DNA of 64,000 bases from VRUE01 sp963796705 (GCA_963796705.1 CAWCMK010000004.1:248001-312000), one strand, 5' to 3'; positions 51,015 through 60,464 are shown, counted from the stretch's first letter. The notes: generated from the sequence alone by a model not told the origin. Numbers and translations: made by a program.

Positions 51015-51271
51015 GCAAGCGGCGCCGCCGCGCCAGCCCCGGCCTGGCCCAGGTGGTACCCCTCACGAGATCGTGAGGCGTGGCTCGCACCGGTCCCCGT
51101 CGGCTCGGCGACGGGACGATCGGGCGACCTCTGCGGGCCGCCAACCAACTTGGCCTCCCGGGCGATTGACCGGACCCAATAGCGGCGACCATGGCGGCTA
51201 CAGGGGGGCCCGCTTGCCAGAAGAACACCAGGGGCCCACCACCGGCAGCCAAGTCGGACTAGATTCATCTC

Positions 51272-52150
51272 ATGCCGGGCTGGCCTCCGATCACGGAGCC
51301 TGCGCTCCTCGAGCGCCTGGCGATGGACGATGAGCAGTTCATTGCCTTCCTCCGGGAGGCATCTCATGCTGTGGCTCCCCGTCCGTTCGACTCTTCGGTT
51401 TCCCGGTGGTCACTCGACTATCCATGGGAGCGTCCGACGCACTCCTACGTCCTTCGCGACAGAGCCGTTCAGCTGCTGGACGACCTCCAGCAGGCCGAGA
51501 GGGCGTCGCTCGTCACAGAGCTCACTGACGATCGCTATCCGCTGCTTGCCATCGGCGGCAATGGCGCACCGAGCTGGCTGAAAAGGAAGTTCGCCCACCT
51601 GACCGAGGACGCCGAGAGGGACGTGCTGGTCCTCACCGGAGTCCTACACGACCTCGATATCGGCCCTGCTGCGGCTGTGAGTCTCAACGGATACATGGCC
51701 GCAACCATTTTCGCGAGCCGCGGGACATCGGTGCGAGTCAGCGTCATCTGGGTCACCCCTCTGCAGCTGACGCAGCTGACCTGGACGGAGGCCTCCTACC
51801 GCCTCGTCCGACTCGACGACGCCCGCCTCCTGATCGATGAGCCCGGCATCGAGGCCGAGCCGACCTATGCGTATCTGCATCGCCTCGGCTCATTCTGCAT
51901 CGATGGCTCACCGGTGGCCCTGGCAGCGCTTCGCGCGAAGAACCGCACCGCTCGCGCGCTCAGCCAGAGGGAGCTTCTGGACTTCGCCGCCCGTATGGCG
52001 ATCGGCCCGAATGCGGAAGCCGAAGATCTGGTGCAGGCGATTTACGAGGACACGGCCAGCGTCATTGAGCGGCTTTCAGAGACTGTGTCGATCGCCTCGC
52101 GCCAACTCCAGGCAAGCTGGACACCATTCCCCACCTCGGGAGCCACCTGA
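51272..52150 (+). CDS. Hypothetical protein (292 aa)
   Basis: It is acidic and soluble: 'MPGWPPITEPALLERLAMDD', 'EQFIAFLREASHAVAPRPFD', 'YPWERPTHSYVLRDRAVQLL', 'WLKRKFAHLTEDAERDVLVL', 'TGVLHDLDIGPAAAVSLNGY' and 'LSQRELLDFAARMAIGPNAE'. The pattern suggests an alpha-beta core followed by helices. No motif that I can assign to a catalytic family is present. The reading frame is clean over its whole length and matches the codon bias of the core region to its right. Confidence 0.6.
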   Translation: MPGWPPITEPALLERLAMDDEQFIAFLREASHAVAPRPFDSSVSRWSLDYPWERPTHSYVLRDRAVQLLDDLQQAERASLVTELTDDRYPLLAIGGNGAPSWLKRKFAHLTEDAERDVLVLTGVLHDLDIGPAAAVSLNGYMAATIFASRGTSVRVSVIWVTPLQLTQLTWTEASYRLVRLDDARLLIDEPGIEAEPTYAYLHRLGSFCIDGSPVALAALRAKNRTARALSQRELLDFAARMAIGPNAEAEDLVQAIYEDTASVIERLSETVSIASRQLQASWTPFPTSGAT

Positions 52151-52194
52151 ATATATCCGCGACGTCCTCTTAAGCGAGCACCAGGACCGGCGGC

Positions 52195-53679
52195 TCACGT
52201 TCCCAATGGCTCGATCGTGGCCTCGGCGACCGCCTCCTCGGGGCTCGGGGCACGCACCGGCGCCCCTTCTGCGCGCAGCAGCACCAGGCAGGGGAACAGC
52301 GAAAGGACGACGATGCCAAGCGACCACCAGTAGGCGGCGTCGAAGGCGCTCGCCAGTTCGGCGGGGCCGCTGGCACCGGCCGAGGCACGTTGCAGGACGA
52401 CCGCGAGAACGGCGGTGCCGATCGCCCCGCCAAGCCGCTGAAGCACATTCATCTGCGGCGTCGCATCGGAGAGTTGGTCTGTGCGCAATGCCGCGAAGGC
52501 GGCGGTCATCGTCGGCATGAACGAGAGGCCGATGCCGACCCCGCGCAGGGCCAGCACGGTCGAGATTCCGAGGATCGAGGTGCCCGCCCCGACGAAGCCG
52601 AACGGGATCGTGCTCAGACAGAGGATCGTGACCCCCACCACCGCAACCCGTCCGGCTCCAAAACGCTCCGTGAGGCGCCCGTTGAAGGGGCCGACCAGCA
52701 GCATCCCGAGGCCCTGGGGACCGACCAGCAGCCCGGTGATGACAACGCTCTCGCCACGCACCTGCTGGTAGTAGAGCGGCACCAGGATCATCGCCCCGAA
52801 GAGCGCCGCCCCGAGGAAGAACGTGGTCAAGGAGGCGGCACCGAAAACGCGGTTCGCGTAGAGGCGCACGTCGAGCAGCGGTCGCTCGGTGTGCAGCGCG
52901 TGCCAGGCGAAGGCGACCGCCAGGGCAACTCCGGCGAGGATCGGCCAGACGACGGTCGGCGCCGTGAAGCTGCCGGTGGTGCCGATCTCGGCGAGCCCGT
53001 AGACAGTCAGCGGCATGCTCGTCGCCAGCAGGGCCAGCCCGACGCTGTCCAGACGCCCCGCCTCGCCGAGATCGGAGTGCGGCAGCATCCGCGCCGCCAG
53101 GGCAACGGCGAGGACGCCGATCGGCACGTTGACAAAGAAGATCCAAGACCAGTGCAGACCCTGGAGGATCAGGCCGCCGACCACCGGGCCGAGGATCGGG
53201 GCGAGCATCGCCGGGATCACGGTGATGCCCATCACCCTCCCCATCCTTTTGGGCCCCGCCACCTCGGCCATGATCATCTGACCGACCGGCATGATCATCC
53301 CGCCCCCGACCCCCTGCAGGACACGGAAGACGACCAGTGAGGTGGTCGAAGTCGCCAGCCCACAAAGACCAGAGCCGATCGTGAAGAGGACGACCGAGGT
53401 GATGTAGACGCGCTTCGCGCCAAAGCGGCGCGAGGCCCAGCCGGTCAGCGGGATCACCGCCGCCAGCGAGAGCAGATAGCCGGTCACGACCCACTGGATC
53501 TGCGAAACGGGGCTGTGCAGTTCGCGTCCCAGCGTGTCGAGGGCGACGTTGACGATCGTCGTATCGAGAATCGACATGATCATCCCCAGGATCACGACGC
53601 CGGTGATCCGCCAGACGTAGGGCTCGATGCGATCCTGGGCGCCGCTCGCCGCGCTGCTCACGCGCCCGGCTCCGGGCAA
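52195..53679 (-). CDS. DHA2-type MFS multidrug exporter (EmrB/QacA family, 14 TM)
   Basis: The protein is 494 aa. 'RITGVVILGMIMSILDTTIV' carries the family's TM1 motif LDxTIVNVA. 'GWASRRFGAKRVYITSVVL' is motif A. 'RVLQGVGGGMIMPVGQMIMA' is motif B, and 'AMLAPILGPVVGGLIL' is the antiporter motif C. The predicted 14 helices fit drug/H+ antiport. Its start overlaps the end of the TetR gene by 22 bases, so the two are co-transcribed and the regulator probably controls it. Confidence 0.9.
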   Translation of the reverse strand: MPGAGRVSSAASGAQDRIEPYVWRITGVVILGMIMSILDTTIVNVALDTLGRELHSPVSQIQWVVTGYLLSLAAVIPLTGWASRRFGAKRVYITSVVLFTIGSGLCGLATSTTSLVVFRVLQGVGGGMIMPVGQMIMAEVAGPKRMGRVMGITVIPAMLAPILGPVVGGLILQGLHWSWIFFVNVPIGVLAVALAARMLPHSDLGEAGRLDSVGLALLATSMPLTVYGLAEIGTTGSFTAPTVVWPILAGVALAVAFAWHALHTERPLLDVRLYANRVFGAASLTTFFLGAALFGAMILVPLYYQQVRGESVVITGLLVGPQGLGMLLVGPFNGRLTERFGAGRVAVVGVTILCLSTIPFGFVGAGTSILGISTVLALRGVGIGLSFMPTMTAAFAALRTDQLSDATPQMNVLQRLGGAIGTAVLAVVLQRASAGASGPAELASAFDAAYWWSLGIVVLSLFPCLVLLRAEGAPVRAPSPEEAVAEATIEPLGT

Positions 53680-54236
53680 AAGAAGGCGTCCGTCCAGAGC
53701 TCCAGAACCCGCTCCCGGGCGCCCGCTTCCATCTCCTTGGCGGCGCGGGTTGCGGCAAACAGCAGACGCAGATCGAGGACCCTTGCATCCGCGCGCAGCC
53801 CTTCGGGCTTGGCCGCGCTGAGCAGCGCTTCCAGGGCGTTCATCGTTGCGATCAGGGCCCGCTCGACCTGCGGATGGGAGGAGACGCAGGCCATCGCCTC
53901 GGCGAGCAGATCGTCCTCGGCCTGGCGCGCCACATAGGCCCGCAGCAGCGCGGCGAGCGCCTCGCGGGGCGGCTCCTCGCCCTGCAGCGCCGACCCCGCG
54001 TCCGCCTCGACCTCCTCGAGACGTTCGACGACCAGCGCCGCGAGCAGGTCCTCCTTGGAGGGAAACTGCCGGTAGACGCTGGCGACCCCGGCCTCCGCCG
54101 CGGCGGCCACGGCCGGCATCGGCGCGTCGAGCCCTTCACGGGCGAAGACTTCGCCGGCGGCACGCAGCAGACAGCGACGTTTGGCCGCGGCATCCAGCCC
54201 GGCCCAGGCTGTCTCCCGTTGGGGCGGAACGGTCAT
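53658..54236 (-). CDS. TetR-family transcriptional regulator
   Basis: The protein is 192 aa from ATG 54236 (the frame opens at 54275). The N-terminal helix-turn-helix is 'AAKRRCLLRAAGEVFAREGL', 'DAPMPAVAAAAEAGVASVYR' and 'QFPSKEDLLAALVVERL', the TetR_N pattern. The C-terminal ligand-binding helices include 'LLRAYVARQAEDDLLAEAMA'. It sits between two MFS exporters, upstream of one in the same operon and divergent from the other with only about 20 bases between. It likely represses both. Confidence 0.9.
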   Translation of the reverse strand: MTVPPQRETAWAGLDAAAKRRCLLRAAGEVFAREGLDAPMPAVAAAAEAGVASVYRQFPSKEDLLAALVVERLEEVEADAGSALQGEEPPREALAALLRAYVARQAEDDLLAEAMACVSSHPQVERALIATMNALEALLSAAKPEGLRADARVLDLRLLFAATRAAKEMEAGARERVLELWTDAFFCPEPGA

Positions 54237-54256
54237 TCCGCTACTGTACTGCCCGC

Positions 54257-55693
54257 TTGTCCGAGGAGCGCACACACCCCAACGTGACCCTCGCCGTCCT
54301 CGCCCTCGGTGGGCTCTCCTACGCGATGCTGAGCTCGCTTGTCGTCCCCGCCCTGCCGACCATGCAGCACGAACTGGGCACCACCGAGACCGGGATCACA
54401 TGGCTGTTGACCGGCTACCTGTTGGCGGCTTCGGTTGGCACCGCGATCATCGGCCGGCTCGGGGACATGTACGGCAAGGAGCGACTGCTGCTGGCGACGC
54501 TGGTGATCCTCGTCTTCGGCACCCTGATGGCGGCGCTGACCAGCTCCCTGGCGCTGCTGATCGCCGCCCGGGTGATCCAGGGCGTCGCCGGCGGGATCTT
54601 CCCGCTGGCCTTCGGCATCGTCCGCGATGAGTTCCCGGCCGAGCGGGTCGCGGGGGGCATCGGGCTCCTCTCGGCGATCCTCGGAGCCGGCGGCGGCGTC
54701 GGCATCGTTCTCTCGGGCCTGATCGTCGAGCACCTCGATTACCACTGGCTGTTCTGGATCCCGCTCGTCCTCTGCGTGATCGCCGCGATCGCGACATGGA
54801 GACTGGTCCCCGAATCCCCGGTCCGCACCCCGGGAAGGGTCAACTGGCTCGCCGGCGCCCTGATGACACTCGGAATCTCCGCCGTTTTGCTGGCCGTCAG
54901 CCAGACGACGGTTTGGGGCTGGGGATCGACCAGGACCATCGGCCTGATCGCGATCGGCCTCGCCTTCACCGCCGCCTGGATCGCGGTCGAGATTCGCAGC
55001 GAGACCCCGCTCGTCGACATGACGATGATGCGGGTGCGGGGCGTCTGGACGACCAACGCCGCCGCCTTCCTGCTCGGCGCCGGGCTCTACGCCTCGTTCA
55101 TCGTCTTCCCCCAGTTTGCCCAACTGCCGGCCAGCACCGGTTTCGGCTTTGGCGCCTCGGTCGTCGTCTCGGGCCTCTACCTGTTGCCGGCGACGATCGG
55201 GATGACGATCCTCGGACTTCGCGCCGGCCGGATCTCGGCCCGGTTCGGCTCCCGCACGGCGCTGCTCGGCGGCACCGTGTTCTCCGCAGGCGCCTTCGCG
55301 ATCCTCGCCTTCGCCCACGGCCACCCGTGGGAGTTCCTCCTCTCAGCAACCCTGTTGGGGGTCGGCATCGGGCTGGCGTTCGCAGCACTCGGCAACCTCA
55401 TCGTCCAGGCGGTGCCCAGCCAGCAGACCGGAGTCGCAAGCGGCATGAACACGGTCATGCGGACCCTCGGCGGAGCGCTCGGCGGGCAGCTTTCGGCGAC
55501 CTTCATCGCCGACAACGTCGCCGCCAACGAACTGCCCACGGTGACCGGCTTCTCCGAGACCTTCCTGATGGCGACCGGGTTCCTGATCCTCTGCTTCGGT
55601 GCCGGGCTGCTGGTCCCGCGACGGCTCGGCGCCGCGAACCCGTCCGTCGAGGAGATACCCGCCGGCGCCGCGATCGAGGCTGCCGAAGCCTAA
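54257..55693 (+). CDS. MFS transporter (drug/H+ antiporter type)
   Basis: The protein is about 478 aa from TTG 54257 (reads MSEERTHPNVTLAVLALGGL); GTG 54284 is the alternative. The open frame extends left to 53846 across the TetR gene, which is a shadow. Motif A is 'GRLGDMYGKERLLLATLVIL', motif B 'LIAARVIQGVAGGIFPLAFG', and motif C-like 'GAGGGVGIVLSGLI'. 'GSRTALLGGTVFSAGAFAIL' repeats motif A in the second half. It is convergent with the hydrolase gene, overlapping by 4 bases at the stops. Confidence 0.85.
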   Translation: MSEERTHPNVTLAVLALGGLSYAMLSSLVVPALPTMQHELGTTETGITWLLTGYLLAASVGTAIIGRLGDMYGKERLLLATLVILVFGTLMAALTSSLALLIAARVIQGVAGGIFPLAFGIVRDEFPAERVAGGIGLLSAILGAGGGVGIVLSGLIVEHLDYHWLFWIPLVLCVIAAIATWRLVPESPVRTPGRVNWLAGALMTLGISAVLLAVSQTTVWGWGSTRTIGLIAIGLAFTAAWIAVEIRSETPLVDMTMMRVRGVWTTNAAAFLLGAGLYASFIVFPQFAQLPASTGFGFGASVVVSGLYLLPATIGMTILGLRAGRISARFGSRTALLGGTVFSAGAFAILAFAHGHPWEFLLSATLLGVGIGLAFAALGNLIVQAVPSQQTGVASGMNTVMRTLGGALGGQLSATFIADNVAANELPTVTGFSETFLMATGFLILCFGAGLLVPRRLGAANPSVEEIPAGAAIEAAEA

Positions 55694-56580
55694 CTGACCG
55701 GGGACGCCGCTCCGAGAAACTCCAGGGCCCGTTCGCTCACCAGCTCAGGCTTCTCGTCGGCGATGAAGTGACCGCATCCGGGGACCAGCTCGACCGTCAT
55801 CTCCTCGGCGTGCGTCTCATAGCCGGCCAGCAGCGAGGGGCGCAGGACGAAATCGTCTTCCCCGAAGAGGAGCAGGGTCGGCACCGCCAGGCGTTCGGGC
55901 AGATACCTGCCGCGCAGGATCGGTCCGATCTCACGCAGGTTGAAGACGCGATAGGTCTGCACCGCGGCCATCGCATGCGCCGGCTCGGCGAGGGTGTCGG
56001 CGAAGACGCTCAGCGTCTCCTCATCCCATACGGTCTTGTTGGTCGAACCGCCGACGATGACCTTGCGGACGAAGCGGCCGTCGCGATGCAGGCGATAGCC
56101 GAGCCCCGGGGCGAGGATCACCCACTGGTAGGCGAAGCGCCAGATGTGGGGCAGCATCGCGCTGGTCTCAGTCCAGGGGTGGAGGATGTTCAGCGCCAGA
56201 TAGCGATCGAATCGATCCGGGGCCCTGATCCCGAGCAGGAAGCCGATCCAGCCGCCCCAGTCGTGGGCGACGAGCTTGACCCGTCGCAGGCCGAGCTCGT
56301 CGAGCACCGCCAGGACGTCATCGGCCATGCTCTCCTTGAGATAGCTATCGGGGTCAAAGGGCGCGTCTGACCAGCCGTAGCCACGCAGGTCCAACGCCAA
56401 CACCCGGTGCCCGGCCGCCGCCAGGACCGGCATCAGGTGGCGCCACTCGTACCAGTTCTGGGGCCAGCCGTGCAGACATAGGACGACGTCGTCCCCCTCC
56501 CCCGCTTCGGCGACATGGAACTCGATCCCGCGTGCCTTGACCCAGCGGTGACTGACTCCCTCGGCCAGCGGCATCTCCAT
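55690..56580 (-). CDS. Alpha/beta-hydrolase, epoxide-hydrolase-like
   Basis: The protein is 296 aa. 'DVVLCLHGWPQNWYEWRHLM' has the HGWP oxyanion motif, 'VKLVAHDWGGWIGFLLGIRA' the nucleophile elbow with Asp (HDWGG), 'TLLLFGEDDFVLRPSLLAGY' the acid, and 'VELVPGCGHFIADEKPELVS' the catalytic His. An Asp nucleophile indicates an epoxide hydrolase or dehalogenase rather than an esterase. The cap domain ('RFAYQWVILAPGLGYRLHRD') is present. The substrate is unknown. Confidence 0.85.
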   Translation of the reverse strand: MEMPLAEGVSHRWVKARGIEFHVAEAGEGDDVVLCLHGWPQNWYEWRHLMPVLAAAGHRVLALDLRGYGWSDAPFDPDSYLKESMADDVLAVLDELGLRRVKLVAHDWGGWIGFLLGIRAPDRFDRYLALNILHPWTETSAMLPHIWRFAYQWVILAPGLGYRLHRDGRFVRKVIVGGSTNKTVWDEETLSVFADTLAEPAHAMAAVQTYRVFNLREIGPILRGRYLPERLAVPTLLLFGEDDFVLRPSLLAGYETHAEEMTVELVPGCGHFIADEKPELVSERALEFLGAASPVS

Positions 56581-56607
56581 AAGACCAGCGTAGTCGAGCC
56601 GGCCGCC

Positions 56608-57903
56608 CTAGGCGAGCGGGGCGCCGACCGCGGCCTGGCGGAAGTCGTTGACGACCGCCGCCATCTTCGCCGCCTCACAGGGGATCCGCTCCGGCCAGGG
56701 GCGCACCGGCTGCTCGCTGAGCGTCTTCAGGCCGTTGCCGCTGATCACGATCACGACCGTGTCCTCGGGGTTGATCACGCCCCGCTGGGCGAGCTTCATC
56801 GTCGCCCCGACCGTGGTGCCGCCGGCGGGCTCGGTGAGAACGCCCTCGGTCGCGGCCAGCAGCTCCATCGCGGTGATGATCTCACCATCGGGCACGGCCG
56901 CCGCGCTGCCCCCTGTGTTGCGCACCGCCTCGACGACCAGCGGACCGTCACCGGGGGCGCCGATCGCCAGCGACTGAGCGAGCGTCTCGGGCACCTGGGG
57001 GACGATCTCGGCGGCCTCCTCGGTGATCGCGGTGGCGATCGGCGAACAGCCGGCGGGTTGGCCAACGTGCAGCTTTGTGTTTGAGGTCTCCGCCAATCCG
57101 ACGGTCTGCATCTCGGTCAGGCCCTTGTAGACGCGCGAGGAGAGGGTGCCGCCCGCCGCGGGCATCACGATGTGGTCGGGCGAGATGCTCTCGAGCTGCT
57201 CGACGACCTCATAGGCGAGCGTCTTGGCGCCCTCCGCGTAGAACGGGCGCAGGGTGATGTTGGCGAACTGCAGGCCGGTGGCTTCGGCCAGCTCCCGGCA
57301 GGCGCGGTTGGCCTGGTCGTAGTTGCCATCCACCTGGCAGACCTCGGCGCCGAGCGCCCGGCAGCTCCGCGCCTTGGCGCGCTCCAGATTGGCCGGGTAG
57401 AAGATGTAGGGCTTGAGCCCGGCCTTGGCCCCGAGCGAGGCGGTCGCGGTCCCGACGTTGCCGGTCGAGACGCAGCCGATCTCCGAACAGCCCAGCTCCA
57501 GCGCGCGCGCCACGGCCATGCTGACAACCCGGTCCTTGTAGGAGAGCGAGGGCCGGTTGGTCGAGTCGTCCTTGATGTAGAGATTGCCGAGGCCGAGCTC
57601 GGCGCCGAGACGATCCGCGCGGATCAGCGGCGTCATCCCCGAAAAGGCGCCGACGCGCTGGGCCGCCGCGAGGTCGGTGATCGGCAGCAGCTCCTCGTAG
57701 CGCCAGATGTTGAGTGGCCGGCTGTGAGGGTCGCGATCGGCGATCAACTCACGTGCCCGCTCGTAGTCATAGGCGATGTCGAAGCCCTTGTCACAGCTCG
57801 GGCATCGGAACGCCGTCTCAGAGAGCGGGGCGCGGGTCCCGCAATCGGGGCAGACCAGCTCCGTCGCGCAGGAGCGGGTTCGCTGGTCGGCCGAAGGGCT
57901 CAT
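56608..57903 (-). CDS. thrC: Threonine synthase
   Basis: The protein is 431 aa. An N-terminal zinc-ribbon-like segment (ELVCPDCGTRAP, 'FRCPSCDKGFDIAYDYERAR') precedes the PLP fold-type II enzyme. 'KDDSTNRPSLSYKDRVVSMA' holds the PLP Lys, 'IGCVSTGNVGTATASLGAKA' the phosphate loop, and 'IVMPAAGGTLSSRVYKGLTE' and 'VVIVISGNGLKTLSEQPVRP' the C-terminal substrate region. It converts O-phosphohomoserine to threonine. It lies 98 bases downstream of the synthetase-like gene on the same strand. Confidence 0.9.
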   Translation of the reverse strand: MSPSADQRTRSCATELVCPDCGTRAPLSETAFRCPSCDKGFDIAYDYERARELIADRDPHSRPLNIWRYEELLPITDLAAAQRVGAFSGMTPLIRADRLGAELGLGNLYIKDDSTNRPSLSYKDRVVSMAVARALELGCSEIGCVSTGNVGTATASLGAKAGLKPYIFYPANLERAKARSCRALGAEVCQVDGNYDQANRACRELAEATGLQFANITLRPFYAEGAKTLAYEVVEQLESISPDHIVMPAAGGTLSSRVYKGLTEMQTVGLAETSNTKLHVGQPAGCSPIATAITEEAAEIVPQVPETLAQSLAIGAPGDGPLVVEAVRNTGGSAAAVPDGEIITAMELLAATEGVLTEPAGGTTVGATMKLAQRGVINPEDTVVIVISGNGLKTLSEQPVRPWPERIPCEAAKMAAVVNDFRQAAVGAPLA

Positions 57904-58001
57904 CGGCCCGCGCAGCTCCGGGTTCGCGAGGGCAGGCCGCCAGCCTTGGCGAACCTCATCCTCCGCCTGTCCAAGTTTCCCTTTTGCTCGAACATCGTCG
58001 A

Positions 58002-60179
58002 TCAGGATAGCGCCTCGATAGGCCGGGGCCAGGAGGAAATCAACTCCAGGTCGGCCTCCCGTCCGGCGGCCAACAGCAGACCCTCGGAGAGATGGGGCGC
58101 AAAGGGTGCCAGGACGCGCAGCAGTAGGATCAACGCCTCGGCGAGGGCCTCGGCGTCGGCGCGGCTTAGCTCTCCGCGCCGCTTGATCACCCGCTTCTCG
58201 AAATCCTGGATCCGCTCAAAGAGCCGCGTCACATTGCGCACCGCCTTGTGCATCTGCAGCTCGACCAGGTCCGTGGTGATCCGCTCGACGCCGTTATCGC
58301 ACCATTTGGCGAGCCGCTCGCGCATGAAGCCCGTGTCGGCCTCAGCCTCCTCGTCTGCCGGTGCCTCGGCGAGGCTCGTGAAACGGTCGATCGCGTAGTC
58401 CCAGAGGTTGCGCAGGAAGCGGTTGGCAAAGCGCATCGCGCCGTCGTTCCAGTTGAGGGTCTTGGCCGGCCCGGCGGCGTAGAGGATCGCGATACGCACC
58501 GCGTCAGCGCCGTGGCGGGCGACCAGCTCGTCTGGGTCGACGACGTTTCCCAGGTGCTTGCTCATCTTGCGACCCTCGGCGACGACCATCTCGTGGAAGA
58601 GGCAGCCGGCAAACGGCTCTCCATCCTCGAGAAAGGAGAACGGGCCGATGTCCCGCAGCGCCTTGGTGACGATCCGCTGGTCAAAGACGAAGCTGCCGCT
58701 GTCGTTGCCGGCAACCAGCCGCTCGGCGGGCAGCCAGTGCCGGAGATCGGGGTGGCTGAACATCTGCTTGGCGCGGGCCTCGGGCGGGACCGCGGCCGGC
58801 ACCCAGAGCCAGAGCGCGTCGAAATGGCAATCCAGCGTGTCGGTCTCGCGCTTGCCAGAACCGCCGCAGCGCGGGCACTCGGCCTCGACAAAGTCCGAGC
58901 GCTCGGCCAACGGATTCCCCTCCCCGGTCGGCTCGATATCACGCGGCAGAACTACCGGGAGTTCCTCGAGACCCACCGGGACGGGACCGCACTGGCCGCA
59001 GTGAACGATCGGAATCGGGGTCCCCCAGTAGCGTTGGCGGCCGATCGAGAAGTCGGTCGCACGGTAACGGGTGGCGGCGCGAAGCGGGACGCTCGCGAGC
59101 TCGCCGGCCGCCCCCTCGGGGGCGATCCGCGGGAGCCTCTGCGCGATCAGCTCGTCGGCCTCGTCGACCGCCGGAATCGCCAACGCCGCGGTCGGGCCGA
59201 AGCGGGCGTCGACCAGCGGCGAGACGAAAAGCGGCAGCTCGGCGCCGCCGGCGCCGTTGAGGCTGGCGCCGGTGTCGATCAGCGGCACAGCCCCTGCGTC
59301 GCGGGCGCTGCGCTCCCAGCCGCCGGAGCGCAGCTCATCGAGCTCCTCGCGGACCGTGCCATCGCCGACCCAGCGCTCGATCTCTGGGTGTCGCGGGGAA
59401 ACGAGCACAAAACGCGCCTCCCCGACCGAGTCGGGGTGGGGCGTGAAGACGACCGTCGGCGTGCCATGGTCGTCGAGCTCGAGCTCGACCCCGTCGCTGC
59501 GCCCGAGGATGTAGCGCTGGGTTTTCAGCGAGAGCTCGTCCCAGTTCTCGAAGCGCTCGAGGTTGCGGTCGTTCTCCTCGAGATAGGGGCCGACGCGCAG
59601 AAACCAGGCCGGTCGGCGGATCAGCCGCACCGGGTTGTGACAGCGCCAGCAGCGCCCCTCCTCGACCTGCAGGGCGGCGAGGGTCGTCTGGCAGCTGTCG
59701 CACCAGTCCACCGTGGTGTCGGCGCGGTAGATCAACCCGGCCTCGAGCAGGGTCACGAAGAGCCACTGCGACCAGCGGTACTGGCTCTCGTCGGAGCTGT
59801 AGAAGACGCGGGCGTAATCGAAGGAGTAGCCCAGCCGCTGCATCTGCTTGAGCATCCGCTCGCCGCTCTCGAGGACCCAGTCGGCGGGAGGCACGCCGCG
59901 GTCGATCGCCGCCATCTCGGCCGGCAACCCGAAGGCGTCAAAGCCAAAGCCGAGCAGGACCGCGTCGCCGCGGGCGCGACGAAAGCGCGCGTAGGCGTCG
60001 CCGATCGAGTAGTCGCGGACGTGGCCCATGTGCAGATTGCCCGAGGTGAACGGGCTCGAGGGCTTGACGTAGACCGCCTCGCGACCGTCGCCGGGGTCGG
60101 GCGTCTCGTAGGCACCCCGCGCGGCCCAGGCCGCCTGACGCTCGGGCTCGAGCGTCGCTGGGTCATATCTCGGTCTCAT
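58002..60179 (-). CDS. Leucyl-tRNA-synthetase-like class I protein with altered active and editing sites
   Basis: The protein is 725 aa from ATG 60179 (the frame opens at 60308). 'SGNLHMGHVRDYSIGDAYAR' carries the HIGH motif and 'GRKMSKHLGNVVDPDELVAR' the KMSKS motif. Zinc-type Cys pairs are kept ('HCGQCG', 'CPRCGGSGKRETDTLDC'). It is shorter than usual LeuRS (about 810-880 aa) and lacks the C-terminal domain. The editing-domain threonine motif is 'FTPHPDS' rather than TTRPDT, and the GHD region is 'AIPAVDEAD'. The conserved GGxEHAxxHLLY region reads 'VAGNDSGSFVFDQRIV'. It may be a paralogue with another role; whether it is the only LeuRS cannot be seen here. Confidence 0.8.
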   Translation of the reverse strand: MRPRYDPATLEPERQAAWAARGAYETPDPGDGREAVYVKPSSPFTSGNLHMGHVRDYSIGDAYARFRRARGDAVLLGFGFDAFGLPAEMAAIDRGVPPADWVLESGERMLKQMQRLGYSFDYARVFYSSDESQYRWSQWLFVTLLEAGLIYRADTTVDWCDSCQTTLAALQVEEGRCWRCHNPVRLIRRPAWFLRVGPYLEENDRNLERFENWDELSLKTQRYILGRSDGVELELDDHGTPTVVFTPHPDSVGEARFVLVSPRHPEIERWVGDGTVREELDELRSGGWERSARDAGAVPLIDTGASLNGAGGAELPLFVSPLVDARFGPTAALAIPAVDEADELIAQRLPRIAPEGAAGELASVPLRAATRYRATDFSIGRQRYWGTPIPIVHCGQCGPVPVGLEELPVVLPRDIEPTGEGNPLAERSDFVEAECPRCGGSGKRETDTLDCHFDALWLWVPAAVPPEARAKQMFSHPDLRHWLPAERLVAGNDSGSFVFDQRIVTKALRDIGPFSFLEDGEPFAGCLFHEMVVAEGRKMSKHLGNVVDPDELVARHGADAVRIAILYAAGPAKTLNWNDGAMRFANRFLRNLWDYAIDRFTSLAEAPADEEAEADTGFMRERLAKWCDNGVERITTDLVELQMHKAVRNVTRLFERIQDFEKRVIKRRGELSRADAEALAEALILLLRVLAPFAPHLSEGLLLAAGREADLELISSWPRPIEALS

Positions 60180-60464
60180 GCCTGGAGTCTCGCAAAGCCG
60201 TAAAGGGCGATCCCCTGCGCCAATCTCTCCCATCGGCCAAGCCGCCTTGAGAACGCCGCCCGGTTTTGAGCGCTCACGACGGGCAGCTTCCAGAGCCCAC
60301 AGGGACACTGGGTCAACGGCTCCGCCGGTTGAGAAACCCTTGGAGGCAATCTCTTTTGATTTAGAGGAGCAGGCTCCCCGGTTGCGGGGAACGTCTTCCG
60401 CTCACGGGCGGCTCGGCCCGGAGCTTCATCGCAGCGGCACGGAGGACGTAGTGTTCGAGCCCGC
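60180..60464. other. Divergent intergenic region
   Basis: It separates the synthetase-like gene (minus) from the gene at 60465 (plus). A hairpin TCCCCG-GTTG-CGGGGA lies near 60375-60390. I looked for a T-box leader on the minus strand but saw no AGGGTGGNACCGCG-type element. Confidence 0.4.

Noticed and set aside
52390..53340. Long plus-strand frame antisense to the DHA2 exporter
   Set aside because: Its composition (Arg, Asp, Gly, His, Gln rich) is typical of a reverse-strand shadow of a GC-rich gene. The exporter motifs on the other strand are unambiguous.
53846..54256. N-terminal extension of the plus-strand MFS
   Set aside because: It lies across the TetR gene, is almost all Arg/Pro/Ala, and lacks a signal. 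The MFS begins at 54257 or 54284.
58248..60203. 651-codon plus-strand frame opposite the synthetase-like gene
   Set aside because: HIGH, KMSKS and zinc-ribbon motifs lie on the minus strand. The plus-strand reading has no domain character.
60180..60464. T-box or other leader riboswitch before the synthetase-like gene
   Set aside because: No T-box consensus or specifier loop could be found on the minus strand. Only a short GC hairpin is present.
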